This document shows, piece after piece, positions 1 through 13,400 of a DNA stretch of 64,000 nucleotides. Under the pieces are notes generated by a model. The model was given only the letters and a program-made list of their open reading frames with translations, did not search any database and was not told where the DNA came from. Position 1 is the stretch's first letter. Each line of letters starts with the position of its first letter. Origin of the DNA: Polyodon spathula (Eukaryota > Chordata > Actinopteri > Acipenseriformes > Polyodontidae); the NCBI RefSeq assembly GCF_017654505.1, contig NC_054536.1, positions 30,913,446 to 30,977,445 on the forward strand, read 5' to 3'. Both the position numbers and the translations under genes were made by a program.

Positions 1-1610
1 ATAAGAGAAGACAGCTCTGCTGTAATACCTAGTCAATGCTCAAGCCCCATGACCTGTTTATTTGTTTTATAAATCAGCTGTCATCATAGCAGGACATCAT
101 ATGATCAGAAGTATGGGTAATTCAGACATACCACTGTACTGTATTTGAACTCCAGGCCCTCACATTCTTTTGGAAGGCAGTGGTTCAGTTTAAGATACGG
201 AGGTGAGCTGGAAGTTGCACAAAGATCACACAGTGACTTTTGTAACTACAATACCTACAGTAGTTCAGAGCAGAGTGGCTTTATTATCCCATTAACTGTA
301 CAGGAAACCCCTGCAACACAAAACCTCAGGTGCAACAGCATTACAGTACAGGCAGTTGACTGACTGACTGCAAATGGAAACAAAGTCTCATCCTCAGGTC
401 TTTCCCACTTCTCCCTCGCGCCAATCTCTATCAGGTTTCACAAATTCAAATATCAGAACAAGCGCACTGCTTAAAACACATTTGTATTTGCAAAGTGACT
501 GTATCAAAAAGAAACTCTTGCATCATTGATGTCAGAAATAAATGACAAACATTCTACTGTGAAGAACAGTGTTCCTCCCAAGCAGGGCTGCAATGCACAT
601 GTGGGCTACTGTACTTTGGTAAAAACTATTTTGGTAAAAGAGTTTTACTTGAGATGTAAATTGACTGTGTATCCACACCATGTACAAATCACAACAATTC
701 AAGAACTATTTGATGGACTTCAAGCAGCTCCTGTATGTAGTATTTTTTAGCACACACCTCTATAACCACAGAAAAGGGGGTCCTATGATATTATACATGG
801 TACTGTACATGGATAATAGGCAAGGAACCAGTACACTAATCATACATGGCTATGAGGGCAGCAACTTACAGTGCAAACTAAATAATTACAAAATTATTTA
901 TTTCCTCACTACTGCTTTTAATCCATTACAGCACAATTGTCCACAGTCACAAAACTTTGACTCTTAAGGAATATATTGTTAAAGAACTGTTTTTTTAAAG
1001 CCCATATTGAATTAAACCTAGTTTACAGATCATGAAACCCATTTTTTACTGTTTCAGGAGGGAGTTAATTTAATTCATATTTTTGAAAAGCACACTTTAT
1101 TCTAAATTGTGTTTATAAGGCCTATAAATAAATAAAAATAGGTTGTGACATCATGCTAAGGTTTTGGGATGGTATTCCAGTTTACTGCAAACTGTTGTTT
1201 TTATTCCCCAATTTCTTACCTTTCCCCATCTCTGAAGCCCAAACCTCACCCTGCTTCAGTCTTTGTCAGTTAATTCTGCTGCTCTCCTAGTCCCTTTTCT
1301 CTCTCTCTACACTTCTATTCTTCAAATCACCTCTCCATTACAGTACCTCTATCACCCTCTTTTACACAGATCGTTCTCAGCAGATTACCTCGAGCTGTGT
1401 GAGTGAAGGCAGCTCCATGGTCCAGTCAACAAACAGGGCCTGCACCGAGAGCCTACGCTGCTCTGAACGCCACACAGCAAGGATATGCCAAGTCACTTTA
1501 ACCAAAAGGAAACTAACACACTTCCTTTACAGCTAAACTGCTTCTCAAACCCTCCCTTTGCGAGATGTGTGTGTGTTTAAATAGAGGTGTGTGCTTTTCT
1601 GCATGCCGAG

Positions 1611-1612
<2 letters not shown>
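1..1612. other. No gene seen; presumed NBEAL2 intron 1
   Basis: AT-rich sequence with short chance open frames only. I see no exon with convincing borders. It is assigned to NBEAL2 intron 1 only because the first coding exon of that gene lies at 30915-30965 on the minus strand and I could not find a second exon anywhere to its left. Confidence 0.4.

Positions 1613-1689
<77 letters not shown>
1613..1689. repeat. (TA)n microsatellite
   Basis: About 38 uninterrupted TA units. The Ile-Tyr open frames on both strands here are products of the repeat. TA tracts of this length are prone to slippage and cruciform extrusion. Confidence 0.97.
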
Positions 1690-1691
<2 letters not shown>

Positions 1692-4600
1692 TGTATGTCA
1701 GTAGAATTTCATCATCGTGTGTGGGTGTCAGTGGACCAACATTGCAAAATGTTTCACTAATAAATTCAGGCACATCATTTACCGTAACTTACAAGTTTCC
1801 ATTACATTTTTTTTTTGTCACTTATCAAATTGCTTGTACTTTATCACTTATGTCAAGAAGGAGCGTAGTACATCATTAACAACAAAATTATAAATTGCTT
1901 GCAGGTTTCAGGTTCCTATTTGAATGGAGACATATATACAATCTAATTAAAGAAATACAGTAAATGAAAATATGTATAACTATTAGAGTATTAACATTCC
2001 ATAAGGAAACATTCACCTAAGGAACACATTTCATGTATCTGTCTGTCTGGGGGGGGGGATATTCTTTATGCTGCTCACAGGTCAAAAACAATCCCACAAG
2101 ATAGGAAAACCTGACCAAAGTATATCCCTGGAATGTAATTATGTTTCCAAAAACCAAAAAAAAAAAACCTGGTCACCCCGGGGATGTATTTAAGATCCAA
2201 GGTCTTGGTTCTTAAATTGTTACAGTAGCACTTGTCAAAAAAACTTCCAAGCATGGGTGGTAGCACATAATACAGTATCACCAGGAGACTTGTTGTCAGA
2301 AGAGTCAGATGATGGGGCAGGATGCAAACAAGCAAACTCCAGTACACCACAGTGCAGTGATAACGCAATGGATTGCTCAATTATAACAGCTGAAATTCAC
2401 TGGCTTAATTGAAGACCTCCCCCCTAACACTAAGCTGTGCGCCACACTACTTATTCTGAGAAACTGTATAAACAAGACTTGCTAAACAACACAAAGTGCT
2501 GAGAGCCGAGGGGTTATGGAACAGGATATCCTGCTTCTGAATCTCAGCTTAACCCTCAGTGCAGCAGAACAAAACACAACAGAGGGAGAAGAGGAGAGAA
2601 GGGTGGAGGTTCTAAAACAGCTTTACCAAAACTGTACAAAATTTGTTTTATTGTAGCTTTAAGCGTCAATACGATAAATTAATGCACCAGAATGTTAACC
2701 AAACTGTTTTAATTGGTTAACCCTTAGCCTAGGCACCTCCACAGAAGTGTTGGGCGGTGACAGTCATTATATTCTGCTACTCTGTGCTCTCAGTCTGTGC
2801 TTTTGTTCCTTTAATAAATCAAAATATTTAATTGCCCTTACATTTCACATTTTTTGGAATAAGTAGAGAGAAATGGGAGTAATGGAATCTGTCGACAATC
2901 TATCCACATTAAAAGACCCTTCTGCCTGTTTCTGTCACTTGTAATTCTAGCATGTTTCATAAATCTCGTGACATGCTGTGAAAATGTTTTTTTTTAATTA
3001 TTTCAGTTTCAACGGGCCTCAGAGAACCCATATCCACAGCTTTTCAATTCAAGGAATTCCAGATCACAGAAAGAAGCGGCTGTCGATACAAAGCAAATGG
3101 AAAATGACATGGCTATGTTTAGAAAATTCCCGGTTACTGCGCTTCATGATAAACTACTGGAGTGCAAACTCTTGCAGGTTTCCAATCCCCAGACCTGCCC
3201 CCAACCCCCTGCTATTTATACCATATGGTGTGTAATGAAATCTTCATTATACACCAGAACAACAAAAGATCTCCAAAACATATAAACCATACTGTGAAAA
3301 CATAAAGGACATTATAAAAAAATACATTCCAAGTGATTTAGAAGATGTGCAAGGCATTTCATAGACCAGGACTGGGTCACCACCGATCCTGCTGAACTTG
3401 TGATATGGAGTGACCAAATCAATGCTGCTGATTTCACCACCACGACTACAACAACCTGTTGTGTTGATGTTCCAAAGTGTATGTATTTTTCATATTTCTT
3501 TAATAGCCAGCTTGTAAGGTAGCACTGTGATGTCACAATAGTGTTTTTAACCAGTTTTAAATCTAAGCTACCCACAGCAATGGCAATGTTTAACACCATG
3601 ACCAGCATGCCGCTATAGGCGCACCCATGTGGTTGCACTGCACTCACTGTTGAGCGACTGCGTACTTCCGGTTGAAAGTGGGGTGTTCGGTGGACCGGTC
3701 AGTTTGTAACTCTGCTGTTCGTAACTCTGAGACTCTACTGTACACTTCAAAACCATGATAGAGGAAACACGTCTACCACCGCACATTTTGAAGTTTAACT
3801 GCACAAGATCGAGAAATGTCTTGTACTTGACTGTATTACCACTTATTTGTTTATTTGCTTGCTTGGCCACATTTATTGTATCTCCCCATTATTTTTAAAT
3901 GTATTGTTTTATCACAATGTAGTTAATTTTTCTATAGAACTTTTTTTGTTAGTGTTGATTTGCTATTTGCGGTTTTATTGAATTGTGACATTTGTAGAAT
4001 TGTTCCTTCATACTGCAAACTTAGAGTCAGGAAATATACAGTACATTATGTTTATATGCCAAAAATGAAATGTATTGACACTACAAACATTTTAAAAACC
4101 TGTTTGACACAGTTAATAAATGAATTACCAGACGTATAGTTAAAAAGTTAACAATAGGCACAACAACAGTTTTGGTGAACAAGAGAAAGAAATATAACAA
4201 GTAATACAGCGTGCTACTTTTTTTTATTAAGTAATAAGTATGGATAATATATTACCTTTTTATGAAGAAACAAATAACGCGTTATAAGAAACATGTCCAA
4301 CTCTGGTAAAAAGTTAATATACAGATCCCTTTTTTTCCTGGATCTTGCTTCTTAATGTGCCATCTGGACAGTTTCTTCAACTTTAACAGTCAAACATTTA
4401 AACAATTTTAAATATGAGATAGTTAATCTGACAGTTTCTGTTCCTCAAAAACACGTTAGCAACATAGGAGACCCAATGCTGCACTATAAGTGCTGTATTC
4501 AGTAAACTCCTTCTGTACCATGATCTTTTCACTGGTGTGGCTACAGTTGTGTTTAGCTGAACAGAATCAGATGTAGACACAAGATAAATCTCTGATGACC

Positions 4601-5425
4601 CATTTATTTGAAGATGTTTATGTAGGGTAGATCAACCAAGCTGCAGCTGGGCTGGATGAGTGATTACGATATTTTTATTTATTTTTGGCCAGTCAAGGGG
4701 GATTTTAATTTAGGCCATAATTATTTTTAACTTTTTTAATTTAACCAAGACACACCCTAGACAAACCCTTGGAAACATGAACAGTGACAGAGAGACAGTA
4801 CCCTAAAATTCCCATTGAGACCTAAAGCCATCCCAAAAATGTCTTCATTAGCTGCAAGATCAACCTCACCCCCTACTCCCCCCTTTCCACCTGTTGAAAA
4901 CCTTTTGCTTATTCTTCAGTTTTGAAGGCCAGCAGATGATAAAGTTTCACTTTCTGTTGGGTAAAGTACTGTCACCACTGCATGAAATTGTGATCCAGTA
5001 AGCTAAAGTATTACAAGACTGTCGTCTATGTAGAATCACAATATTTAAAAAAGTACAAAAGCAGAACTGTAATAAAAAGAGAACCTGTTCTCATCAATAC
5101 AACAATAATTTTGCTTTATTATTTAAACGCCACTCAATAATTAAATATCACTTAACCTTCAGAAAATTTATTCATATCTAAGCTGCAGCAGGTGCAGGTA
5201 AAAAAAAAAAAAAAAGTTTCTATTCATGTTTACATAAGCAAAAAAAGTGGACATTGTCACATGCTGAACAAGCTGATAAGAGGAAAAGAAAGACTATATG
5301 CCCGCAGACTCAGAGTGTTTTATCAGATTGTAAGCTTGCTTGAAGATATTTATTACAATTAAAACACTAGCGCAGTTCTAGGAAGTGGTTTGGAATTGTA
5401 AACGGTTTTCAGGTAATAAAACTTT
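1690..5425. other. No gene seen; presumed intron with a possible MITE
   Basis: No exon recognised. Around 3640-3760 there is a GC-richer stretch whose minus strand reads like the terminal part of a short DNA transposon (repeated GTTACGAAC / GTTACAAAC words), but I found no paired end. Short A and T runs are present (for example near 5200). Confidence 0.35.
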
Positions 5426-5712
5426 AGGTTATTATCATCATAACTCTGGTTCCCTGAAATAGAAATGTAACCATTACCAAATTGGTATCTACCGTCTAAA
5501 GACCGGAATCCTGAAAATTGTATACCAAAGCTGCTCTTTGAGTGTGTGGCGCAGTCATGGCTGCGCCTGACAGCACAAAAGACTTCAAGCCTGCTGCAAT
5601 CATGGACGCAGTGCACTTGAAGGTTAATGGTTACATTTCTATTTCAATCAGGGTTATGACGATGATAACTTAACATTCCCTTTCAAGTATGAAAAGTAAC
5701 CATTACCGAATG
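5426..5712. repeat. DIRS left terminal region with self-complementary hairpin
   Basis: Bases 5426-5480 and 5625-5673 are imperfect reverse complements (shared core GAAATAGAAATGTAACCATT), so this end folds on itself. Bases 5464-5585 are in turn the reverse complement of 8225-8352 (shared core ACCAAAGCTGCTCTTTGAG). A further short piece, 5673-5712, repeats the outermost part of the right end. Inverted terminal repeats plus an internal complementary region are the hallmark of DIRS elements, which lack LTRs and move through a circular intermediate. Confidence 0.75.
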
Positions 5713-6050
5713 GTTGGCCAGCTCATAGGCAGTCTTGACTGTGTCTGCAGTCCACTTGGACAGCTGCTACTTAGACAGCGCTTGACCATAGGACTTCGCC
5801 CTATAGCAGACAAAAAATTGTTTAGACTGCCTCCAACTTTTCATCCTGTCAACATACTACTCCAGGGCCCACACTGGGCAAAGCGTATGGAGCTGTTGCT
5901 CCCTGTCAGACTGGAAAGGAGGTGGATACGAAAGCCGCCAATTCCACAGACTGGTTGAAATGTAATGCTAAGATAGTCTTCAGCAAAAAGGCAGAACAGG
6001 TAAGGATCGTGTCCTGGCCTCACTTTAGAGAAGAAAGTTGCTTTAAAAGA

Positions 6051-6702
6051 TTAAGAATGCAGCTCAGCTGAACGCAGGGGCTGAAATGGAGGCTTCAAGA
6101 GTGCATTAAGCACCATGTTTATCCTCCAGTGAGGAACAAAGTCCTTCATAGTCGGCCGAAGCCACCGAACCCCTTTCAAATTCTCTTGCCCGGAAGTAAG
6201 CTCCTGGGGAGACCAGTCAATCTTAACATGGCAAGCTGAAATAGATGCCAGATAGACCTTTAATGTGGAGGGGGATTTCCCCTCATCAAACAGGTCCTGC
6301 AAAAAAATGCAGTATTACTGCCAGGAGACAAGTCGTGGGGTCAAACCCACAAGACAGACACCACTTCTGAAAGATGACCCATTTGTATCCGTACTGGGAA
6401 TGTATGGGCGCTGCTCTGGCATTTTGTAATGTGTCAATAATCCTATTGGACAGACCCACACAGCTCAAATGCAGCCATTCAGGGGCCAGACCCAGGGCTG
6501 CAGTCATGATGGGTCGGGTTGCTGACTGAGCAGGTCGTGGAGCTTGGGCAGTCTCCATGGCTGACCACTCAGGAGCTGCATCAGGGTTGAAAACTAGGCA
6601 ACAGGGCAACTTTGGCCCGGTCCTGATTTTCTCCAGACACAGCAGGAGTAAGGAGACCGGTGGGAAAGCATATAACAGTTGCCTCGGCCACTGGTGTATC
6701 AA
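6051..6702 (-). pseudogene. DIRS tyrosine recombinase, N-terminal relic
   Basis: The minus-strand frames read LSNRIIDTLQNARAAPIHSQ, then KSPSTLKVYLASISACH and RINMVLNALLKPPFQPL. These match the SAM-like, core-binding N-terminal half of DIRS tyrosine recombinases, which integrate the circular DNA copy. Two open pieces, 6702-6286 and 6302-6051, are in different frames, so at least one frameshift separates them. The catalytic Arg-His-Arg-Tyr half that should follow is absent; sequence jumps to the terminal region below 6050. Non-functional. Confidence 0.75.
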
Positions 6703-6762
6703 GGCATCTACTGTCAGGGGGGCCCTGCCTCCTATTATAGAGAACCAGAGGGGACAGTGGGT

Positions 6763-7284
6763 TCATTCCTGGGAGGCAAAGAGGTACATCTCTTCCTCCC
6801 AAATGAGGCTCACCACCCAGAGGTGAAGCCTCCACTCTGAGCTTCTGGGAACTCCCGTTGACAAGAGAGCCACCGCCCAGTTTGTCAACCCGACAGATGC
6901 CCACAGTGAGAGGAGGTTCTCGTGCGCCCTCAGCAAAAGCTTGCGAGCCACACGATAAAGACTGGGCGACCTAAGGCCATCCTGGTGGTTGACGTAAGCC
7001 ATCACTGTTGTCTTGTCTGTGCGGACAAACACGTCTCCTCAAAACTCCTGCAAAAAATTCTGCAAGGCCAAGTAAACTGCAAGCAGCTCAAACACTGATG
7101 TTGAGACCCTGCTGTGGTAACAACCTCCCTTCTGGTGACACTGCCCAGAGCTATGCCTAGGCGTAGATGAGCCAGCTGTTTCCACCAACACAGACACTGT
7201 CAACAGGCAGTAGCGGTTCAACGTGGGCTGTGAAACCCTACTGTTGAACCAGGCATGAAGAGGGCGCATGCGCAGGTGACCCAA
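6763..7284 (-). pseudogene. DIRS RNase H relic
   Basis: The minus-strand frame 7032-6763 reads VRTDKTTVMAYVNHQDGLRS, the typical DIRS RNase H segment with the Asp of the active site, followed further on by SSEWRLHLWVV and YLFASQE, which end this domain in the family. The preceding piece 7284-7039 carries a degraded version of the domain start. Frames differ from the reverse transcriptase, so the polyprotein is broken. Confidence 0.75.
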
Positions 7285-7358
7285 TGGAAGGGTCTAGGAA
7301 GCTGCATCAGTTGAGCTGAAAAAGCTCCAAATAGGTGGCTATTCTTTTGCACTCTGAG

Positions 7359-7913
7359 TTAAGAGGCTGTCTGGGAAGGCATGAGCTTGCTCTTCACATG
7401 ATTCACTGTAAGGCCCAACCATTGAAGGTGGCCGCTGACAAGTTCCGTGTGGGCCTCTGCATGTGTGCTGGAGACTGGGCATAAATGAGCCAGTCCTCCA
7501 GATAATTGAGCACTCTGATGCCTTTGAGCCTCAATGGGGCCAAGATAGCTTCCATACACTTTGAGAAGGCATGTGGAGCTAGGGAGAGGCCAAATGGCAA
7601 TACAAAGAACTCATATGCTGTTCCCTGAAAGGTGAGCCGCAGGTACTTCCGGTGCGCTGGTTTTATGCGGATGTGGAAAAAGGCGTCCTTGCGGCCCACT
7701 GTGGTGAACCAGACGCCTGTGCTGATTGACTGCAATAGCTGTTACATGGTAAAAATATTTAACCTCTTTCAGCTCAGGTCTGTCAAGGATCGGTCTGAGG
7801 CCAACTGGAGGGGGTCTATTATGCAAATAGGATGTTTTTGCAGCAAAGCTGCTACCTCCTGAAACACCACAGTGGTATCCTGTGGGTCCTTGATTGATGT
7901 TGTAGTCACACAC
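7359..7913 (-). pseudogene. DIRS reverse transcriptase relic
   Basis: The minus strand reads KDAFFHIRIKPAHRKYLRLT, FFVLPFGLSLAPHAFSKCME and LNYLEDWLIYAQSP in one frame (7735-7403), the palm of a DIRS-type reverse transcriptase. The upstream part (VGLRPILDRPELK) and the downstream part are in another frame, so frameshifts are present. The catalytic box, normally YLDDW in this family, is YLEDW here: codon 7498-7496 is GAG, changing the first active-site Asp to Glu. Non-functional. Confidence 0.82.
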
Positions 7914-8204
7914 CGAAAGGGAGGGGGACCGTGCTTGAACTGCAGCCAGACTTATTTTGCTGGATCCCTGGGAAGGAGCGACTCAAGTCAATGGCTTCAC
8001 ACAGGGCATAAGGACCTGTGGGACGTAACAAGCAACAGGCTGTAGTGCACCCAAACATGCATAATAAGTTAACTATTACAGTGATTAGTTGAAATCACAC
8101 ATATAACTTGTGTAAAACACAAAAAAAATTAAATATATACAGATAGAAGCAACAGTGCACTTATCTGAGCTCTCCGATCAGGTCAGTCTTGAAAGGAAAA
8201 ATGG

Positions 8205-8352
8205 CACCAAGATCTGTGAGCGCAGTCCTTTTGTGCCCTCAGGATCATGACTGCAGCGTCACAGGCTCAAAGAGCAGCTTTGGTATAAACTAAACTATTC
8301 AGGATTCAGGTCCTTAGGCGGTAAATACCCATTCGGTAATGGTTACATTTCC
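8205..8352. repeat. DIRS right inverted terminal repeat
   Basis: Reverse complement of the left terminal repeat (5464-5585), with words such as GAGCAGCTTTGGTATA, GGATTCAGG and CGGTAATGGTTACATTT. The match stops near 8352-8370, which I take as the right limit of the element. Confidence 0.75.
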
Positions 8353-8370
8353 TACTTGAAAGGGATCTAT

Positions 8371-10024
8371 AAATATTAGCCGATATTACCCCAGTTCAAG
8401 AACAGGCACCATGTGAAGGGCTGTTTAACAGTGATGGAAAGGAGAATATAGGTTCTGTAAATTTAGGGTTATCATATGACCCATGTTAACTTGGACAGTT
8501 CAGGCTTTTTAACTCGCTCCCCAATGCATTCTGGTAAATATAGTCCTGGTTCTCAAAGAAAAGTACCAGAATGCACTGCAATGGTTTGTACCAGAATGCA
8601 TTGCAATGGTTTGCTAAATCAGTTTGTAATTCGTACACTGGAATGGCTTTCAAGTTTTTTCAAAGTGGATGTTTACTGGTAGACAGTGGGTATTCAGGAT
8701 GGCTGTGTGAACAAAAGTACAGCACATGCTTGTCCCTTACCTGTCAGCATCTAGATTGATTTCTAGCAAAATTGCATGCACTGTATTACAATGGTCAGTG
8801 TTTAAGAAAATTGGCTTTTTACTTCAACAAGTTCTGGACTAGCTGCCTAAAGTGAAGGCAACAATGAGCGACTGAGCATTCTTTTTGAGAAGTGAAGTGA
8901 CTACCAAATTACAGCTTTGGGAACATTACGGTGTAGGAAAACCAGAGTCCACCCTCGGGAAATCCAACAGAAAATCTGAAAGGTAGACTGTCAGCTTTAA
9001 AAGGCTTTTGGTTCTTCTTTAAAAGCAGCCGGAATTAAAATAGAGGCATGTTCCAAATACATAACTAACCTGGTTTTAAGAGGACACTGAGTGGTACCCA
9101 TAATCCCCCCTCCCCCCCGCCTTAGATTCTCAAAGCTCTTTACTCAATATGCAATATTTCTGATCGGAAAACACTCCAATTACATTTCTAAAACAATAAG
9201 AAACAACTCAAGGCTACTCACAAGCCCCAGCATCAAATGTCTGAGTGGTTTATTTCTGGTTTATTGGGTGTGCTATTACAGTACTTTGTGAAGATTATAT
9301 CATGCTAATGATGTTTTGAAGTAAATAGCATTGAGAATCTAGCCGCTTATGATTTAAGATAATTATTAATCATTTAACTGCCTTAATGTAATGTTAGTTA
9401 ATTAAATACATCACTAACAATTCATGTTTATCATAAACCCCAAATAAAATGAAAAATTTAGTAAAGAAATGTCTTGGTCATAAATTCCAACCACCCACTA
9501 GTGTATCATTAATTTCGATTCTAGACCCAACTAAGGGGTTAATACTTCAACTGCTGGTGAAAACCGGTCGCTATGGTAATAGCAGACATGAAAACTTCAC
9601 TTGTTACATACATCATGAATACTGAAGACACTGAAAGAGATGTCCAGTCTAAACATTTGTTCCTGAACTTAAGTTTCTTTAGCACTGAGAAGACGTCAGG
9701 TCGTGTTTAGTGGCACTGCAAATCCATGAATGTATGTAGAAAACCACGGTCATAAAATACAGTAACACGCTAGGTTACCTGTTGTTAATCAGACACACAG
9801 AGTGCAGTCCTGCAGAGCACTGTGTGGAACTGGTACAGTAGTCCACCTAGGCACGAATAATATTAAACCTTTGAAAACATTATTTAAAAAAATATATTTT
9901 AAAAAAGATTATATTATGCTCACACAATTTTTTTCATATAGTAATATTTATAATAAATAATAAAAAAAGTTGTGTTGCTCCTAAATAAGATATATTTTTT
10001 CAACTGCAGCATTAGAAAGAGTCC
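8371..10024. other. No gene seen; small palindromic repeat near 8520-8615
   Basis: No exon recognised. Around 8523-8613 the word CAATGCATTCTGGTA recurs as its reverse complement TACCAGAATGCATTG, with a short tandem duplication of about 22 bp, which looks like a short MITE relic. The rest is AT-rich with A/T runs around 9880-9990. Confidence 0.4.
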
Positions 10025-10450
10025 ATGGAAGAGTAAAGTAGACTGACCCCAAGGCTTAAAGGAATGAGTAATGAAGAGGATGTTGACAGAGAACTGAATC
10101 TATTTAGCCTTGAACAAAGAAGGGTTCTAAAGGAGTTGAGAAAATTAACATTAGGGAATAGTTTAAGTTCAGCACAGAAACCAGGACCACAGGCCCCACT
10201 TGTGTGGAGAAATTAAGTAGAGATAAAACGTAAGACAAATGGAAGGAGACACTTGTTTACATAGGAGGGTGGTGGGGGTTTGGAGTGGGTTACCAAGCCA
10301 TGTTGTTGGTCCTGAATCAACAGGATCCTTTAAGAACCCACTAGATAAAGTTCTGGTATCCCTCAACTACTCAGAGCCGGACGAGCATTGATAGGCCGAC
10401 TGCAGTCCTCAAGCTTGTACATTTTCTATTCTTCTTACGTTCTTATGCTT
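10025..10450 (+). mobile_element. CR1-like LINE, decayed 3' end
   Basis: The plus strand reads LNLFSLEQRRVLKELRKL, then GGGGLEWVTKPCCWS (after a stop), and ends in a tail with GAGCATTGATAGGCCGA and TTCTTACGTTCTTATG. This is the C-terminal end of the ORF2 protein and 3' end of a CR1-type non-LTR retrotransposon: the family reads L-x-x-YSLE-x-RR and then F-x-x-R-x-x-x-x-WN-x-LP. Several stops. Same orientation as the shorter relic at 16100-16245. Confidence 0.7.
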
Positions 10451-13400
10451 TTTAACAATGATGCTGTATAAAGTGACCCTATCTTGAATCTTTATAAACA
10501 ATGAACTGAATTGAAGCACAAATCATTAGAGCCAAAGCAATCCTCCTCAGAGATACTGACAATCTTGGCAGCAGCCATATGTTTTAAACCTAGCTGTTCT
10601 GTAAAGTTTGTTCTTCATGTACTGTAATGTTCTCTCCACAACTACATTATTCCAGTTCAAGCTTTCAAATCATAAAACAAGCATTCTACATGGGTGGTCA
10701 TCTACTACTGGAGCTGAGGCTAAAGCCACTGATCCCTGCTAATTGGGGTCTGTGAAACCAACAAAGAGAGTTCTATTGGAGTAAATCTCTGTGTAGTAAA
10801 TGGTGTTCTACATCTTTAATGGGAATAAATTGGGCCTTCATTTAAAAGGTTGCATGACAAAAGTCTAAAGGGCTTCCGACTTCAAAATGCATATCTTGTT
10901 TATCCCCCCTGAATAAAATCCTGAATTTCAGTGCAGACCAGAACAGCAGACTCACACCATCAAGAAATATACAGCAATGCCTACTAAGTTACACAGTGCA
11001 TCTCAGTCCTGTACAAAACGGGCAGAGTCCAGGCACGAGGCAAGCCACATCTGTTGCAGAACCTGCCTGCCCACTTCCCCCATATTGACATACATGAGTG
11101 TATTGCATTGTTAACCAAGCCTGTGGTATGAAAATAACTCTGTTGGAGCAACAGGTAACAACGAAGGAATGAATCACTATGCAGAACCCTTGTGGGAGAT
11201 TACAACATTATGACTTCACTTCTGTCAACATGCAAGTCCAGCATCACCCTATTACTGTACACTTAGAACTTTGCAGAGTGGGGTCACTGACAGAAAATTC
11301 CAGGGAGTACCAGAAAGCAGCAGCCGATTCATCTGTAACTGATCTTCTGTCCAAGCTGTCTGCAATACATATAGTTACAGGCTAGATTACCCACAGTGTC
11401 TTTATATTAAAATCCACTGACAGCACCCTCTTTTGTACAGCAGTCTACTGCCTAAAAAAATTTAAGAAAAAACTTGATCCTAAATGTCAGATCAACAGAT
11501 CGTGCTGGCTCTTAATTCTATCAAGACAATTAGCAAGTGACGCTTGCATCTGTGGCAGCCAACCTCAGCTGAAGAGCAGCTTCTATACTAATAGTCAAAG
11601 CTTCTTAACACAGCATTTGAGTAATTGCAACAAGAATGACTGCATTGCAACCATCATACAAAGTTACGGGGGCAGTGAAATAAAAAAAGGAAATGCATAT
11701 TCAAGATGAAGATTAAGATTGTTGCTCTTTAAATAACTGGAGTAGATGTGTCCTCCATTTCATCAACAGGGGTACAAGCTGCTCTGTACCTCAATATTGA
11801 TATTTTGTGAATGCCAAAGTCTGAATGTGCTGCTGAACTACATCCCTTGGAGACGGTCCTCAGTGGTGTTCGGCTGGCTGGACTTGGATCAGATGTGCAA
11901 TCAAATAGGTGATACTATCTGTAGATGCCACTATAGGAAATGCCTCAGCTGCACACAAGACAGTTAGGAAGAGCAAAAAGTAAAGCTGACTGGGTCTTGC
12001 TTTCTATTCTTTACATGCTAAATCAATTAGGAATTATCTTGAATACTTTGGAAAATATTCACATGAATATTTATAGGCAGCCACCACAAACTTCACTTCC
12101 AGGATATTGTTATTTCTTCCTTGGGTAAATATGCTTAGCTGGAAAAAAAGAGGCACCAGTAAAGCCCTTCCATTCCCTATGCAGATCTCACATGTGCAGT
12201 TTTGAAAGAAGCACATGTCATCGCCAACATGTACTTACTTTTATTAAATTATGATATTGTGTACCATACTTGGTTAAAAGAAAGATCTCAGTTTGCATGC
12301 CTGTATTCTGCTACCATTTCACTTCCAAGGTATATATATTTTTTTATTTTTTTGTAGTAGTAGTAGTTAAACTTGACACTTTGAAATTGTACACTGGTAT
12401 TTTATTTGCTTTATACTGCATGCTTGCATTGTTGCAATGGTGCAGATGTATGGTGCAGATACATTATGTGAAGTCTGTTTTTGACCCAGATGATGTGTTG
12501 ATTTCAGGTACTTTCTCTGCTGCTTAGCGAGTGCCCACTGAGGAGGTTATAGTGCTGGGGGCAAGTAAGCTGTACACAACTCTCACAGAAAAAAAAGAAA
12601 AAAAACACCCCTCTGACTAAACTGATAATAAATAAGCAAATCTCAAAAACTGGAGGTGCCACACAGACTGGTGGATTTAAAATCGTAAGCAATTCTACAT
12701 CATTGGGTGGAATCGCTGTCAATTTCTCCTGTGCTTTTGACCTAGAAGACGATCTCAGCTTGATGCAGTTGCAGACGTTTTTTTGACACAGGCGGAAATG
12801 TTGATAAGGCTGATAACGCTGTTAGTTTGTAAATACAAGTCTGGTGCTTCAGTACATTTATACCACAATAGCTCCATTGTTTCTGGAGTTCTCATGTGTA
12901 TTGATAAACTACCCTGTGCACCAAGTGAATTAGCAGTCTGTGAAGTCTTATCACAAAGCTTTGCTTGTTAATGGCAATATAGATACCACCGTTACTGAAA
13001 CTGAAAATAATATAGGGGTGAGCGATATGCCTCAAAAAAGATATCACAAGATTTTAGATGTTACAGCCGACATAGTTAACATTTTGATCAAGGTTCATTT
13101 TATTTATTTTTTGTACATACTATTGTAACAGGGTGTGTGGTACAGAGGATGACAAAAACTCTTGATACGTGGTGATTAGGATTTTTAAGCACTTTTCTTG
13201 TGGAATGTTATTGCGTGCTGCGCTTTACAATAAACTCCCCAAACCCCCTTCACCCACAAAAAAATTGAAACATATTTTTATTAAATAATACCCTGGCCTC
13301 TTCCTCAATTGTGTCTGACTTGGGTATTTATATAATTACTGTACCTTCAATTATCAAGCCCTGAGGCAGACTTGCCATGGAGCGTTTCATGTCTACTCAA

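Larger units (their letters stand above)
5464..8352 (-). mobile_element. DIRS-like retrotransposon, rearranged and dead
   Basis: A 2.9 kb element bounded by inverted terminal repeats. On the minus strand, in DIRS order, it carries relics of reverse transcriptase (about 7913-7359), RNase H (about 7284-6763) and the N-terminal part of a tyrosine recombinase (about 6702-6051). The reading frames are broken into several pieces in different frames. A gag-like region is not recognisable and the catalytic C-terminal half of the recombinase is missing, so there are internal deletions. The usual length of complete DIRS elements is about 5-6 kb. Confidence 0.85.

Noticed and set aside
1513..1879. Ile-Tyr repeat frames over the (TA)n tract (also at 49692, 55652, 57068 and 58233)
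   Set aside because: Translation of a dinucleotide repeat; not genes.
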